From: Hyphomicrobium sulfonivorans
GTDB taxonomy: Bacteria > Pseudomonadota > Alphaproteobacteria > Rhizobiales > Hyphomicrobiaceae
Direction: 5' to 3'
DNA: 64,000 nt
Assembly: GCF_013306565.1 (NCBI RefSeq)
Contig: NZ_PZPO01000004.1
Coordinates: forward strand, 62,001-126,000
In this document: piece by piece, positions 1 to 8,456 of the stretch
Numbering within the stretch: the stretch's first letter is position 1
How the letters are laid out: the number at the start of each line of letters is the position of its first letter
The notes under the pieces: generated by a model
What the model was told of the DNA's origin: nothing
The model's input: the letters and a program-made list of their open reading frames with translations, nothing else
Databases searched by the model: none
Made by a program: the position numbers and the translations under genes

Positions 1-1181
1 GTGAGCGGCTGTGGCGCTTCATCGACGCCGAGCACGCCGAAGACGCAGGGATTGTTTATTGCCTGTCGCGCAAGTCGGTCGATGAAACCGCAGCCTGGTT
101 GCGTGGTAAGGGCCGCACCGCACTTGCTTATCATGCTGGTCTCGATGCCGATGTACGCCGCGACGTGCTGGAGCGCTTCCGCAAGGAGAGCGGCATCATT
201 GTTGTGGCCACCATTGCGTTCGGCATGGGCATCGACAAGCCGGATGTGCGCTTCGTCGCGCATCTCAATCTGCCGAAGTCGATCGAGGCCTACTATCAGG
301 AAACCGGCCGCGCCGGACGTGACGGAGAGCCGGCGAACGCGTGGCTCGCCTACGGCATTCAGGACCTCATCCAGCTTCGGCAATGGATTACGCAGGGCGA
401 AGGCTCGGATGCCTACAAGCAGGTTCAGCGCCAGAAGCTGGCTGCGTTGATTGGGCTGTGCGAGCTGCCGAGTTGTCGACGGCAGGCGTTGCTGTCCTAC
501 TTTGGCGAGCGCCAGTCGCAGCCGTGCGGAAACTGCGACAACTGCCTAGAGCCGCCGGAAACCACCGATGGCACCGTGCTGGCGCAGAAGGCGCTGTCGG
601 CGGCGTATCGCACCGGTCAGCGGTTCGGCGCGTCGTACATCATCGACGTTCTTATGGGCCGCAGCAACGAGCGCATCGAGCGCGCCGAGCACGACAAGCT
701 GCCGGTGTTTGGCATCGGTCAAGATACCGACGAAACAACGTGGAAGGGCGTGTTCCGGCAGTTGACGGCATCGGGATATCTCGCGGGCGATGACGAGGGC
801 TATGGTTCGCTACAGCTCACCGAGCAGGCGCGGCCATTGTTGCGCGGCGAGGAGAAGTTCGCTGTCCGCTTGCCGTCGAAGGAAACGCGGCAGAAGGCCA
901 AACCCAAACGCGCCAACCGCAGCGCCGAGCTGGTGAATGATGCTGACCGGGCGTTGTTTGAAGATCTGCGCAATCTGCGCCGCGATCTCGCCGTGCGGAA
1001 CAAGCTGCCGCCGTATCTCATTTGTTCCGACGTGACGTTAGCGGAGCTGGCGCTGTTCCGGCCCACGGATGACGCCGGTCTGGCTGACATCACCGGTCTT
1101 GGCAGCAGCAAGATCAGACGCTACGGGGCCAACTTCCTGGCGGTAATCGGCAAGCATCCGGCCCGGGCGGCCAGCACATAG
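1..1181 (+). CDS. recQ: ATP-dependent DNA helicase RecQ (3' part)
   Basis: The reading frame is open from base 3, so the 5' end lies outside the window. What remains is the second helicase lobe (arginine-finger region [10 protein letters not shown]), the RecQ-C-terminal zinc module with its cysteines (CELPSCRRQ, then CGNCDNC), the winged-helix RQC region, and a C-terminal HRDC domain over about the last 75 residues. RecQ is a 3'-5' DNA helicase acting in recombination and replication-fork repair. The order zinc module, winged helix, HRDC is the standard RecQ layout, so the protein appears intact at its C-terminus. It has no operon link to the next gene, which starts 129 bases downstream. Confidence 0.95.
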   Translation, partial: ERLWRFIDAEHAEDAGIVYCLSRKSVDETAAWLRGKGRTALAYHAGLDADVRRDVLERFRKESGIIVVATIAFGMGIDKPDVRFVAHLNLPKSIEAYYQETGRAGRDGEPANAWLAYGIQDLIQLRQWITQGEGSDAYKQVQRQKLAALIGLCELPSCRRQALLSYFGERQSQPCGNCDNCLEPPETTDGTVLAQKALSAAYRTGQRFGASYIIDVLMGRSNERIERAEHDKLPVFGIGQDTDETTWKGVFRQLTASGYLAGDDEGYGSLQLTEQARPLLRGEEKFAVRLPSKETRQKAKPKRANRSAELVNDADRALFEDLRNLRRDLAVRNKLPPYLICSDVTLAELALFRPTDDAGLADITGLGSSKIRRYGANFLAVIGKHPARAAST

Positions 1182-1310
1182 GCGTTCGGGCCATGTACCG
1201 GTGCGCCTGCAGATCATGTCGTCAGATTTGCATGCTGGGCGGATAGACGCCACATGTCCGGTCTAACCAACAGTTGCAACCAACAATCACAACCAACATA
1301 GGGAATTGAG

Positions 1311-1673
1311 ATGACGAGCAGCATTGCCGCCGGAGCTGAACGCTGGGACGCAACCTTCAACGGTGGCGACGCGGCGGAGCTGGCGAAGCTCTACGCCGCC
1401 GACGCCCGCGTGATTCCAGCTGGTGGCGCGCCGGTTGCCGGCCCGGAAGCGATTGGCAAGTTCTTTGCCGACCTCATCGCCAATGGCTTCAAAGACCACC
1501 GGATCACGGTTGAGACTGTCACGGAGAAGGGCCCGATCGCGATTGCCAGCGGCAAGTGGGCGCTTTCCGGCCCCGGAGAGGGCGGTGCCACGGCGCAATA
1601 CGGCGGCAACTGGGTGAATGTGCTGGAGCGCGATGGCGACGGCTGGCGCGTCCTGCTGCACACCTGGAATTGA
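1311..1673 (+). CDS. SnoaL-like / DUF4440-type small protein
   Basis: A 120-residue protein with the pattern of the SnoaL-like (nuclear transport factor 2 fold) group: an N-terminal helix with W-x-x-x-F-N-x-G-D, then LAKLYAADARVIPAGG, a glycine-rich turn, and a C-terminal strand GWRVLLHTWN. Such proteins form cone-shaped alpha+beta barrels that bind small molecules; many are isomerases or hydrolases and many have no known substrate. No catalytic set can be assigned here. The ATG follows a GGGAATTGAG stretch that can serve as ribosome-binding site. It stands alone between recQ and the complex I operon. Confidence 0.8.
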   Translation: MTSSIAAGAERWDATFNGGDAAELAKLYAADARVIPAGGAPVAGPEAIGKFFADLIANGFKDHRITVETVTEKGPIAIASGKWALSGPGEGGATAQYGGNWVNVLERDGDGWRVLLHTWN

Positions 1674-1695
1674 TCCAGATCAAGTTTGAAACAAA

Positions 1696-1722
1696 AGCGG
1701 TCCACCTTTTCGGTGGGCCGCT
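1696..1722. terminator. Hairpin between the SnoaL-like gene and nuoA
   Basis: An 11-base-pair inverted repeat (AGCGGTCCACC / GGTGGGCCGCT, one G-U pair) with a five-base loop lies 22 bases after the SnoaL-like stop. On the plus strand no T-run follows; on the minus strand the stem runs into TTTTGTTT. It probably ends the upstream transcript and separates it from the nuo operon. Confidence 0.5.
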
Positions 1723-1885
1723 GCTGTTCGGGTTGCGCCCGTCACGGGCCTGAGTTACGAACATTCTAAATTTTGCGCCGCACCACCTTGACTATGCTGG
1801 CGCAGATCGGCCTGCGGTGTGTTTCCCCAGCGGATATGCGCCAAGGCGAGGCCTCCCGGTAGGCACGTCTATCTAAGGCACGTCC

Positions 1886-2251
1886 ATGGATCAGCTTTTC
1901 TACGATTACCTGCCCATCGCGGTTTTCATCGGCGTCGCGCTGTTCATCGCGCTCGCTCTGATGGTGGCGCCGTTCCTGATTGCGGTGAACAACCCCGATC
2001 CGGAAAAGGTCTCGGCCTACGAATGCGGCTTCAACGCCTTCGACGACGCGCGCATGAAGTTCGACGTTCGGTTCTATCTGGTCGCCATTCTCTTCATCAT
2101 CTTCGATCTGGAAGTGGCGTTCCTGTTTCCGTGGGCCGTCGCGTTCGGTGACATCGGGCTGTTCGGCTTCTGGTCGATGATGATTTTCCTGGCCGTGCTG
2201 ACGATCGGCTTCATCTATGAGTGGCGCAAGGGAGCGCTCGAATGGGATTGA
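1886..2251 (+). CDS. nuoA: NADH-quinone oxidoreductase subunit A
   Basis: A 121-residue, three-helix membrane subunit of complex I. The loop between helices 1 and 2 carries the family signature [14 protein letters not shown], followed by [26 protein letters not shown]. NuoA packs at the junction of the membrane arm and the quinone channel. Length is normal. The first gene of the nuo operon; its stop overlaps the nuoB start (ATG at 2242, TGA ending at 2251), which indicates translational coupling. Confidence 0.97.
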   Translation: MDQLFYDYLPIAVFIGVALFIALALMVAPFLIAVNNPDPEKVSAYECGFNAFDDARMKFDVRFYLVAILFIIFDLEVAFLFPWAVAFGDIGLFGFWSMMIFLAVLTIGFIYEWRKGALEWD

Positions 2252-2832
2252 TTACCGCAGAGCGTCCGCAGTCGCGGTCCGGGCTGGTCACCTCTTCAGG
2301 CAATCCGCTTGAGTCCGGTGGCATGCTGGTGAAGCCGGGCGAGGAGGGCTTCACGCAGATTTCCTCCAAGCTGGCCGACAAGGGCTTCCTGGTCACCACC
2401 GCCGACGACCTCATCAACTGGGCGCGCACTGGCTCGCTGATGTGGATGACGTTCGGTCTGGCCTGTTGCGCCGTCGAAATGATGCAGGCGTCGATGCCGC
2501 GTTATGACGTGGAGCGGTTTGGCTTTGCGCCGCGCGCTTCGCCGCGTCAGTCCGACGTGATGATCGTGGCCGGCACACTGACCAACAAGATGGCCCCGGC
2601 GCTGCGCAAGGTTTACGATCAGATGCCCGAGCCGCGGTATGTGATCTCGATGGGCAGCTGCGCCAATGGCGGCGGCTATTACCATTATTCCTACGCGGTT
2701 GTGCGTGGGTGCGATCGCATCGTGCCGGTTGATGTCTACGTGCCGGGTTGCCCGCCGACCGCCGAAGCGCTGGTCTATGGCATCCTGTTGCTACAACGCA
2801 AAATCCGTCGCACCGGAACGATCGAGCGGTAA
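2242..2832 (+). CDS. nuoB: NADH-quinone oxidoreductase subunit B
   Basis: 196 residues from the ATG at 2242; an in-frame GTG at 2221 would give a longer, less likely start inside nuoA. NuoB holds the terminal [4Fe-4S] cluster N2 that passes electrons to quinone. The four ligands are visible: the Cys-Cys pair at residues 75-76 ([10 protein letters not shown]), Cys140 (GSCANGG) and Cys170 ([10 protein letters not shown]). The N-terminus has about 40 extra residues before the conserved core, as is common in alphaproteobacteria. Confidence 0.97.
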   Translation: MGLITAERPQSRSGLVTSSGNPLESGGMLVKPGEEGFTQISSKLADKGFLVTTADDLINWARTGSLMWMTFGLACCAVEMMQASMPRYDVERFGFAPRASPRQSDVMIVAGTLTNKMAPALRKVYDQMPEPRYVISMGSCANGGGYYHYSYAVVRGCDRIVPVDVYVPGCPPTAEALVYGILLLQRKIRRTGTIER

Positions 2833-2856
2833 CGGCGCGGGATAGGCGGGAGCAAG

Positions 2857-3267
2857 ATGACCATGCGGAATTTTACTGCCGTTGTCGGACTGTTCGTTTT
2901 GGTGCTGGTTGCTCCGGGTATGAAGGCCTCCGCAGAGGACATTCCCAATCTCGTTGGCGTCTGGGGCGGTACCAATGAAACGGTTGCCGATGGCTTCAAA
3001 CTGAAATCGAGCCCGCGCACGGTGCACATCACCGAGCAAACCGATCGGCGGTTTCGCGGTCATTTTGACTATGCCGGTGGCCACAAGGAAATCTTCGGCA
3101 TCATCTTCCCGGACAACGTTTCGTTCGCATGGGTTGCAACGATAAGCAAAGGCCAGGTGCAAGGGCGTATTCTCAGCCCGAACCACATCGCGGCCTGCTA
3201 CATCGAATCCGGTCCAGAGGCCACTGCCGGTTGTTCCGATCTGAAGCGTACGGCTGAAAAGCCCTGA
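2857..3267 (+). CDS. Small exported protein inside the nuo operon
   Basis: A 136-residue protein not recognised as a named family. It starts with a clear signal peptide (MRNF, a hydrophobic stretch LFVLVLVAP, then a likely cleavage after ASA at about residue 26). The mature part is rich in beta-forming residues and has two cysteines (AACYIES and TAGCSDL) about 14 residues apart that could form a disulphide. It sits between nuoB and nuoC, 24 bases after nuoB, in the same direction, so it is probably co-transcribed. Function unknown; a periplasmic location is inferred from the signal peptide. Confidence 0.75.
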   Translation: MTMRNFTAVVGLFVLVLVAPGMKASAEDIPNLVGVWGGTNETVADGFKLKSSPRTVHITEQTDRRFRGHFDYAGGHKEIFGIIFPDNVSFAWVATISKGQVQGRILSPNHIAACYIESGPEATAGCSDLKRTAEKP

Positions 3268-3299
3268 TCCCGCGACGTTAGAAAGTGAAAGCAGCAGCG

Positions 3300-3917
3300 A
3301 TGAGCGAAAAGCTTCAGCAACTCGAAACCCACTGCAATGGCGCGCTGGGCGATGCGGTGGTTGAATCGCGCATTAGCTACGGTGAGCTGACGCTGGATGT
3401 TGCGCGCGAAAAAATCCTCGATGTGCTGACATTCCTGCGCGATGACGCGGACTGCCTGTTCGAGATCCTGATCGACATCTGCGGCGTAGACTGGCCCGCC
3501 CGCGAGCAGCGCTTTGATGTCGTTTATCATCTGCTGTCGCCGCGCCATAACAGCCGCATCCGCGTCAAGCTGCGGACGGATGAGACAACGCCGGTCGCGA
3601 GTGCGGTGGGTGTGTATCCGGCCTCGAACTGGTTCGAGCGCGAAGCCTACGACATGTACGGCATCCTGTTTTCCGGTCACCCGGATCTGCGTCGCCTGCT
3701 CACCGATTACGGTTTTCAGGGCTATCCGCTGCGCAAGGACTTTCCGCTCACCGGTTATGTTGAGGTGCGCTACGACGAGGAGCAGAAGCGCGTCGTTTAT
3801 GAGCCCGTTGAGTTGGCGCAGGAATTCCGTTCGTTCGATTTTGAATCGCCATGGGAAGGCACCCGCTCGGTGCTGCCCGGCGACGAGAAGGCAACGCCCC
3901 CGGTGGGTCGCGCCTGA
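3300..3917 (+). CDS. nuoC: NADH-quinone oxidoreductase subunit C
   Basis: 205 residues from the ATG at 3300; a GTG at 3285 in the same frame would add five residues. It belongs to the 30-kDa subunit family of the peripheral arm of complex I, recognised by [22 protein letters not shown]-type signature (residues near 118-138) and the downstream [13 protein letters not shown]. It contacts NuoD and NuoB and carries no cofactor. NuoC is separate from NuoD, unlike the fused NuoCD of enterobacteria. It is followed by four accessory genes before nuoD. Confidence 0.96.
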   Translation: MSEKLQQLETHCNGALGDAVVESRISYGELTLDVAREKILDVLTFLRDDADCLFEILIDICGVDWPAREQRFDVVYHLLSPRHNSRIRVKLRTDETTPVASAVGVYPASNWFEREAYDMYGILFSGHPDLRRLLTDYGFQGYPLRKDFPLTGYVEVRYDEEQKRVVYEPVELAQEFRSFDFESPWEGTRSVLPGDEKATPPVGRA

Positions 3918-3970
3918 TCGGGTCGCGATGCGCTGAAAGGCAAACGCGGATAGTGGTCGCGGGTGATGGC

Positions 3971-4342
3971 ATGCTTCGAATTGCACCGACGGTGGTTCCG
4001 GTTGCAATCGCCTCCGTTGCAGGCGTGCTGGCCTGGGATCTGATGCGCCTGCTGGGCGAGGGGCCGACGCTCTGGGCATCGTGGACGTATTGGTGGATTG
4101 GACTTCCCATCATGCTCTTCGCCGCGTTCACACTGGGGCTTGGATTTCCACGCAATGCTTGGCGCTGGGGCCTGATTGTCATCGGTGCGCAACTGGCGTG
4201 GTCGGTCGGGCTGGCGTTCATCAATGAACAGCCGCTGATCGTGCCGGACCATCTCGCCGTGTTCGCCATCGTCGGGCTTGCATGCGTGGTGGCTGCACTG
4301 GCCGGCGGCTGGCTGCACCGACGTCTGGATCGACAGGGCTAG
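3971..4342 (+). CDS. Small membrane protein inside the nuo operon
   Basis: About 123 residues from the ATG at 3971; an upstream in-frame GTG at 3954 is also possible. Four hydrophobic segments can be seen (PTVVPVAIASVAGVLAW, WWIGLPIMLFAAFTLGL, WGLIVIGAQLAWSVGLAF and HLAVFAIVGLACVVAAL), with a basic C-terminal tail (HRRLDRQ). No family is recognised. It lies 53 bases after nuoC and 3 bases before the next gene, so it belongs to the same transcription unit. Inner-membrane location is inferred. Confidence 0.7.
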   Translation: MLRIAPTVVPVAIASVAGVLAWDLMRLLGEGPTLWASWTYWWIGLPIMLFAAFTLGLGFPRNAWRWGLIVIGAQLAWSVGLAFINEQPLIVPDHLAVFAIVGLACVVAALAGGWLHRRLDRQG

Positions 4343-4345
4343 GCC

Positions 4346-4777
4346 ATGGGTATCGACGCTGAGCGCCAGCAAATGATCCGGTCAAACGCCGCGTTCGCTA
4401 TCGAGGAGATGGGCGAGCTTGCGGGCGTTGCTTTCGGCTTCAATGAAGGCTCGGTGGCATGGGTGGAGGGCTTCATCGAGCGCCAGCGCGAGGTGCTGCA
4501 GGGTGATACCAGCGAGGGGCTGGTGAACGTGCTCGGCTGCTATCTGGGCGAGGCGATTATCGCCGCGGTACCGGACGCGACGTGGGACGAGGAGCCTCAG
4601 ATCGGACTGGGTGTGCGCTTTGCCAATGGTGACATGGTGTTTCCGTTCGCCAAGGTGACCAAGCAGCTTCGCGAGGGCCTAGCGACTGGTGAATCCGTGC
4701 TGAGCTTCTATAACGTCAGTATCGGATATGTGGCCACCGGCCAGCTCGGTTCAGCCGATGGGAGCGAGGCGCCATGA
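4346..4777 (+). CDS. Unknown soluble protein inside the nuo operon
   Basis: A 143-residue acidic protein without signal peptide or membrane segment. The pattern of a helical N-terminal half (FIERQREVLQ), a short G-E-A-I motif and a strand pair ending FANGDMVFPFAKVTKQLREG, then SVLSFYNV, resembles proteins of the DUF3806 type, but this is a weak resemblance from memory and not an assignment. It starts 3 bases after the membrane protein and its stop overlaps the thioesterase start by 4 bases (ATGA at 4774-4777), so translation of the two is probably coupled. Confidence 0.7.
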   Translation: MGIDAERQQMIRSNAAFAIEEMGELAGVAFGFNEGSVAWVEGFIERQREVLQGDTSEGLVNVLGCYLGEAIIAAVPDATWDEEPQIGLGVRFANGDMVFPFAKVTKQLREGLATGESVLSFYNVSIGYVATGQLGSADGSEAP

Positions 4778-5235
4778 AGGATACCCTGAAGCCCGGCGAC
4801 AAGGTGCGTTTCTCGTTCCGCGTGCCAGCGGAAAAAACGGTGCCGCACCTTTACCCGGAAGCTGCTGAATTCCGCGAAATGCCGACGGTGTTCGCAACCG
4901 GCTTCATGGTCGGGCTGATGGAATGGGCGTGCCTGAAGGTGCTTGAACCGCATCTGGATGAGGGCGAAGGCAGCCTCGGTGTGCACATCGATGTGTCGCA
5001 CACAGCAGCGACGGTGCCGGGCCAGACGGTTACGGTGGATGCGGAATGCACCTCGGTGAATGGGCGTCGCATCGGCTTCAGCGTGCGGGCGCACGATGGC
5101 ATCGATGTGATAGGCGAAGGACGGCACGAGCGTATGGTCATCACGTGGACGCGTTTCGTTGCGCGCGTGAATGACAAGGCGCGGCAGGCGCGCGCTGAAT
5201 CCATTCTGCATGGTACGGGAGAGCCAAATGGCTGA
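4774..5235 (+). CDS. FlK-like (fluoroacetyl-CoA) hot-dog thioesterase
   Basis: A 153-residue protein of the hot-dog fold thioesterase group typified by fluoroacetyl-CoA thioesterase FlK. Residues Thr42 (FATGFM), Glu50 (LMEWAC) and His76 (VSHTAAT) fall at the same numbers as the FlK catalytic triad (Thr42, Glu50, His76), which strongly supports an active acyl-CoA thioesterase. The C-terminal strand RIGFSVRAHDG followed by GEGRHERMVI is also typical. Most bacterial relatives are not fluoroacetate enzymes; their substrate is unknown. It overlaps the genes on both sides by 4 and 8 bases and lies in a coupled chain leading into nuoD. Confidence 0.85.
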   Translation: MKDTLKPGDKVRFSFRVPAEKTVPHLYPEAAEFREMPTVFATGFMVGLMEWACLKVLEPHLDEGEGSLGVHIDVSHTAATVPGQTVTVDAECTSVNGRRIGFSVRAHDGIDVIGEGRHERMVITWTRFVARVNDKARQARAESILHGTGEPNG

Positions 5236-5704
5236 AACCGTCTCTCCGGCGAGCGATGCGGCAACGGGTGTTGATGTGCGCGGACGCTGTCTGTGCGGAG
5301 CGGTGACGTTCGCTGCACGCCTGCCCAAGCGCGAGGTTGCCATCTGCCATTGCGATATGTGCCAGCGCTGGACCGCAGGGCCGTTTCTGACGGTTGAATT
5401 TGCCGGTGAGCTTGCGATCGAGGGTGCTGATAGCGTCAGTCTTTACCGGTCATCGGAATGGGGCGAGCGGGCGTTCTGTAAGGTTTGCGGCACGTCGCTG
5501 TTCTGGCATATGGCTGGCACAGATCACTACGCGCTCAATGCCGGCGCACTTGAGGACAAGAGCGCGCTGGCGCTGACGCTACAGATTTTCATCGACGAAA
5601 AGCCCGCCTATTACGATTTCGCCAACGACACACCGAAGATGACCGGCGCCGAAGTGGTTGCGGCTTTTTCCGGCGGTGCGACGGAGCATGGAAGCAATGT
5701 CTGA
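5228..5704 (+). CDS. GFA / CENP-V family zinc protein
   Basis: 158 residues from the ATG at 5228, which follows a GGGAGAG ribosome-binding site. Zinc-binding pairs of the GFA family are visible: CLCGAVTF near residue 22, [14 protein letters not shown] near residue 45, and [10 protein letters not shown] near residue 82. The family is named after a proposed glutathione-dependent formaldehyde-activating enzyme, but for most members the reaction is not established. The start overlaps the thioesterase end by 8 bases and the stop overlaps nuoD by 8 bases, which ties its translation to complex I. Confidence 0.88.
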   Translation: MAETVSPASDAATGVDVRGRCLCGAVTFAARLPKREVAICHCDMCQRWTAGPFLTVEFAGELAIEGADSVSLYRSSEWGERAFCKVCGTSLFWHMAGTDHYALNAGALEDKSALALTLQIFIDEKPAYYDFANDTPKMTGAEVVAAFSGGATEHGSNV

Positions 5705-6887
5705 GACAGATATCCGCCAATTCAACATCAACTTCGGTCCGCAGCATCCGGCCGCGCACGGCGTGCTCCGCCTTGTGCTGGAGCTCGACGGCGAGGTGGT
5801 GGAGCGTGTCGATCCGCACATTGGCTTGCTGCACCGTGGCACCGAGAAGCTGATCGAACACAAAAATTACACGCAAGCGATCGGCTACTTCGACCGCCTC
5901 GACTACGTGGCGCCGATGAACCAGGAGCATGCGTTTTGCATGGCGGCGGAAAAGCTGCTGGGGCTGGAAGTGCCGCGCCGGGCGCAATTGATCCGCGTGC
6001 TGTATTCGGAAATCGGCCGCCTGCTGTCGCATCTGCTTAACGTGACCACGCAGGCGATGGACGTTGGCGCGCTGACCCCGCCGCTGTGGGGCTTCGAAGA
6101 GCGCGAAAAGCTGATGGTGTTCTATGAGCGCGCCTCGGGCAGCCGCATGCACGCGAAGTATTTCCGTGTCGGCGGTGTGCATCAGGATCTGCCGCCGGAA
6201 CTGATCGACGACATCGCCGAGTTCTGCACGACGCATCCCAAGGTGCTCGACGATATTGAAACGCTGCTGACCGACAACCGTATCTTCAAGCAGCGCAACG
6301 TCGATATCGGTGTTGTGAGCCTGAAGGAATGCTTCGATCTGGGCTTCTCGGGCGTGATGGTGCGCGGCTCGGGCGCGGCATGGGATCTGCGCCGCGCGCA
6401 GCCCTACGAGTGCTATTCCGAACTCGATTTCGACATCCCGATCGGCAAGAACGGCGACTGCTATGATCGTTATCTCGTGCGCATGCAGGAGATGCGGGAA
6501 TCGCTGAAAATCATGCAGCAGTGCTGCGATAAGCTACGGGCGCCGGACGGGCAGGGGCCTGTGGCCGCCGCCGATCGCAAGGTCGTCCCGCCACGCCGGG
6601 CGGAGATGAAGCGCTCGATGGAAGCGCTGATCCATCACTTCAAGCTCTACACCGAGGGCTTCCATGTGCCGGCGGGCGAGGTCTATGCCTGTGTCGAGGC
6701 GCCCAAGGGCGAATTCGGCGTTTATCTGGTGGCCGACGGCTCCAACAAGCCTTACCGCTGCAAGATCCGCGCGCCCGGCTTCCCGCACCTGCAGGCGATG
6801 GATTACATGAACCGCGGTCACATGCTGGCCGACGTTTCGGCCATCCTGGGCTCGCTGGACATCGTGTTCGGAGAGATTGATCGCTAG
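5697..6887 (+). CDS. nuoD: NADH-quinone oxidoreductase subunit D
   Basis: 396 residues from the ATG at 5697; an ATG at 5688 is also in frame. It is the 49-kDa subunit, homologous to the large subunit of NiFe hydrogenases without its metal site, and forms the quinone pocket with NuoB. Signatures: [15 protein letters not shown] at the N-terminus, [12 protein letters not shown] (first strictly conserved region), and FGEIDR at the C-terminus. Length matches the family. It follows the GFA gene with an 8-base overlap and is followed by a 368-base gap with repeats. Confidence 0.97.
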   Translation: MSETDIRQFNINFGPQHPAAHGVLRLVLELDGEVVERVDPHIGLLHRGTEKLIEHKNYTQAIGYFDRLDYVAPMNQEHAFCMAAEKLLGLEVPRRAQLIRVLYSEIGRLLSHLLNVTTQAMDVGALTPPLWGFEEREKLMVFYERASGSRMHAKYFRVGGVHQDLPPELIDDIAEFCTTHPKVLDDIETLLTDNRIFKQRNVDIGVVSLKECFDLGFSGVMVRGSGAAWDLRRAQPYECYSELDFDIPIGKNGDCYDRYLVRMQEMRESLKIMQQCCDKLRAPDGQGPVAAADRKVVPPRRAEMKRSMEALIHHFKLYTEGFHVPAGEVYACVEAPKGEFGVYLVADGSNKPYRCKIRAPGFPHLQAMDYMNRGHMLADVSAILGSLDIVFGEIDR

Positions 6888-6892
6888 ACCAT

Positions 6893-6994
6893 GATCGCTT
6901 CGGACCCCATCAGTCCGGAGCGTGAATCATCGGTCTTGAGAAACTTCCCGCGATCGCTTCGGACCCTATAAGTCCGGAGCGTGAATCATCGGTC
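6893..6994. repeat. Two copies of a 43-base palindromic repeat
   Basis: Copy 1 is 6893-6935 and copy 2 is 6952-6994, 59 bases apart start to start. They differ only at the centre (CCCATCAG versus CCTATAAG). Each copy has arms CGCTTCGGAC and GTCCGGAGCG, nearly perfect inverted repeats (one G-U), so each can fold to a hairpin. The first copy begins 5 bases after the nuoD stop. The arrangement resembles repetitive extragenic palindromes. Confidence 0.85.
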
Positions 6995-7128
6995 GATCAA
7001 AGGGCGAGAGCGGCATCGCGATTTGAAGAACCGCGATTACGCCGCGAGGCCCACGCTCAAAATCTGTGGAAATTCAGGGCCTGCTTGGTGCCATCCGTAA
7101 ACCGGGCGCCTGGCGGGCCTTTTCCGTT

Positions 7129-7187
7129 GGAGAGAGCCTGTCCAGGCCGTTGTGAGCCGATCGGCACTGCGCCTGGTGGCTCTCTCC
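7129..7187. other. Long imperfect stem-loop between nuoD and nuoE
   Basis: Arms 7129-7147 (GGAGAGAGCC then TGTCCAGGC) and 7171-7187 (GCCTGG then TGGCTCTCTCC) pair over about 16 positions with a small bulge and a 23-base loop. No T-run follows, so it is not a typical intrinsic terminator. It could be a processing or stability element of the nuo mRNA. Confidence 0.5.
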
Positions 7188-7255
7188 CGGTGAACCATTG
7201 ACCGTCGGCCCCCCAGTCCCCCAGACTGGTGCGTATTAGGGAGCCGGGGGCGTCA

Positions 7256-7597
7256 ATGGTTGCGGATCTGCCATTTTTTCTGGCCGTTGGGGCCCTTGGA
7301 TGGGGGCTGGCGCTGGCGTTTTATCGCTCCGCAGCACGTGATCTCCGCTGGCCATCGGGCACAGCCCAGCGGCATCTGCCGGCATTTACGACAATCCTCG
7401 CGCTGCTTTGTATCGCTGTCGGTGGTGGTTTTGCACTGTCGCGCGGCATCGCTGGCGGCGGCGTGGTTATCGCGCTGTTCGGTGCGGCCTTGGCGGTGTT
7501 CTGGCTGGGTTTTTTGCGGGTCGGGGCGCAATCGGCGCTGCTGCTGGCCCCCGGTGCAGCGATAATCCTGCTTGCGACCCGCCTTATTGCGGCATAG
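7256..7597 (+). CDS. Small four-helix membrane protein inside the nuo operon
   Basis: 113 residues from the ATG at 7256, preceded by GGGGGCG. Four hydrophobic segments are visible: ADLPFFLAVGALGWGLALAF, FTTILALLCIAVGGGFAL, GGGVVIALFGAALAVFWLGF and SALLLAPGAAIILLATRL. A basic, polar loop (RSAARDLRW) follows helix 1. No family recognised. It is on the same strand between nuoD and nuoE, separated from each by more than 200 bases, so it may be transcribed with nuo or from its own promoter. Confidence 0.65.
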   Translation: MVADLPFFLAVGALGWGLALAFYRSAARDLRWPSGTAQRHLPAFTTILALLCIAVGGGFALSRGIAGGGVVIALFGAALAVFWLGFLRVGAQSALLLAPGAAIILLATRLIAA

Positions 7598-7638
7598 CGC
7601 TGCGCCGCAGTTGATGCCCATCAACATCTTGCGAACTC

Positions 7639-7669
7639 GTTGCTTGCAATAGTTCTATGTTGCTTGCAA
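7639..7669 (+). promoter_or_regulatory. Pair of GTTGCTTGCAA direct repeats before nuoE
   Basis: GTTGCTTGCAA occurs at 7639-7649 and again at 7659-7669, exactly 20 bases apart (about two helical turns). Each contains a small inverted repeat TTGC-TT-GCAA. The 9-base core GTTGCTTGC is also paired in front of the autotransporter gene (50308 and 50333). This looks like an operator for a dimeric regulator, but no regulator is identified. Confidence 0.45.
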
Positions 7670-7812
7670 GACGTCGCCGTTAGACGTAGTGAACATGTGA
7701 TTGTGCGCTGCGTCAATCAGCGTCACACCCAGCGGCGCCGAACCTCACTCATCCGAGCAGGTGCGGTCCCTCCAATCGCAGGGTTTTGCCGAGCTTCCGA
7801 GAGGTGCCATCC

Positions 7813-8445
7813 TTGGCTGTTCGTCGTCTATATCCGGAACAACCGCTCAGCTTTGCTTTCACACCTGAAAACGAAGCCTGGGCGAAGCGCGAAATCGCCA
7901 AATATCCGCAGGGCAAAGAAGCCTCGGCGGTGATCGCATTGCTGTGGCGCGCGCAGGAGCAGGAAGGCTGGACCACAGAGCCCGCCCTCCGTGCCATCGC
8001 TGAGATGCTGGGCATGGCCTACATCCGCGTGCTGGAAGTCGCCACGTTCTACACGATGTTCCAGCTTGCTCCGGTGGGCAAGAAGGCCCATTTGCAGGTT
8101 TGCGGCACGACGCCATGCATGCTGCGCGGCTCCGAAGCCTTGATTGAAATCTGCAAGGAGCGGATCGCGGAACACCCCCACGAACTGTCGGCCGATGGCC
8201 AGTTTTCCTGGGAAGAAGTTGAATGTCTCGGCTGCTGCGCGAACGCGCCTGTCGTACAGATCGGCAAGGACGTGTTCGAGGATCTCGATCCGCAGCTGTT
8301 TGAGAAGCTGCTGCACGATCTGGATACCGGTGCGCCGGTTAAGCCCGGCTCGCAAATCGGCCGTCAGTGTTCGGCGCCTGAGGGTGTCCGCATAACGCTT
8401 CTCGACGTTGACGGGCCTACAAAACGCGACGCGGAAAAGGTGTGA
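7813..8445 (+). CDS. nuoE: NADH-quinone oxidoreductase subunit E
   Basis: 210 residues if translation starts at the TTG at 7813, preceded by GAGAGGTG; this gives an N-terminus ([17 protein letters not shown]) like that of other alphaproteobacterial NuoE proteins. No ATG is suitably placed. NuoE is the 24-kDa subunit with [2Fe-2S] cluster N1a; its ligands are in [10 protein letters not shown] and CLGCCANAP. The protein continues into a proline- and glycine-containing tail of about 40 residues. The stop overlaps a GTG codon of the nuoF frame at 8442. Confidence 0.95.
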   Translation: MAVRRLYPEQPLSFAFTPENEAWAKREIAKYPQGKEASAVIALLWRAQEQEGWTTEPALRAIAEMLGMAYIRVLEVATFYTMFQLAPVGKKAHLQVCGTTPCMLRGSEALIEICKERIAEHPHELSADGQFSWEEVECLGCCANAPVVQIGKDVFEDLDPQLFEKLLHDLDTGAPVKPGSQIGRQCSAPEGVRITLLDVDGPTKRDAEKV

Positions 8446-8456
8446 GGACGACTGCA

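Larger units (their letters stand above)
6888..7255. other. 368-base gap inside the nuo operon
   Basis: No convincing gene is seen between nuoD and the next membrane-protein gene. The stretch holds a duplicated 43-base hairpin-forming repeat (6893-6994) and a larger imperfect stem-loop (7129-7187). Such elements inside a long operon could end or process part of the nuo transcript. Confidence 0.7.

Noticed and set aside
1788-1816. TTGACT as a -35 element before nuoA
   Set aside because: No -10 element at 16-18 bases (CCTGCG is there), so it cannot be supported.
5228-5704. GFA protein as a proven formaldehyde-glutathione enzyme
   Set aside because: Family membership does not establish the reaction and no formaldehyde-oxidation genes are near.
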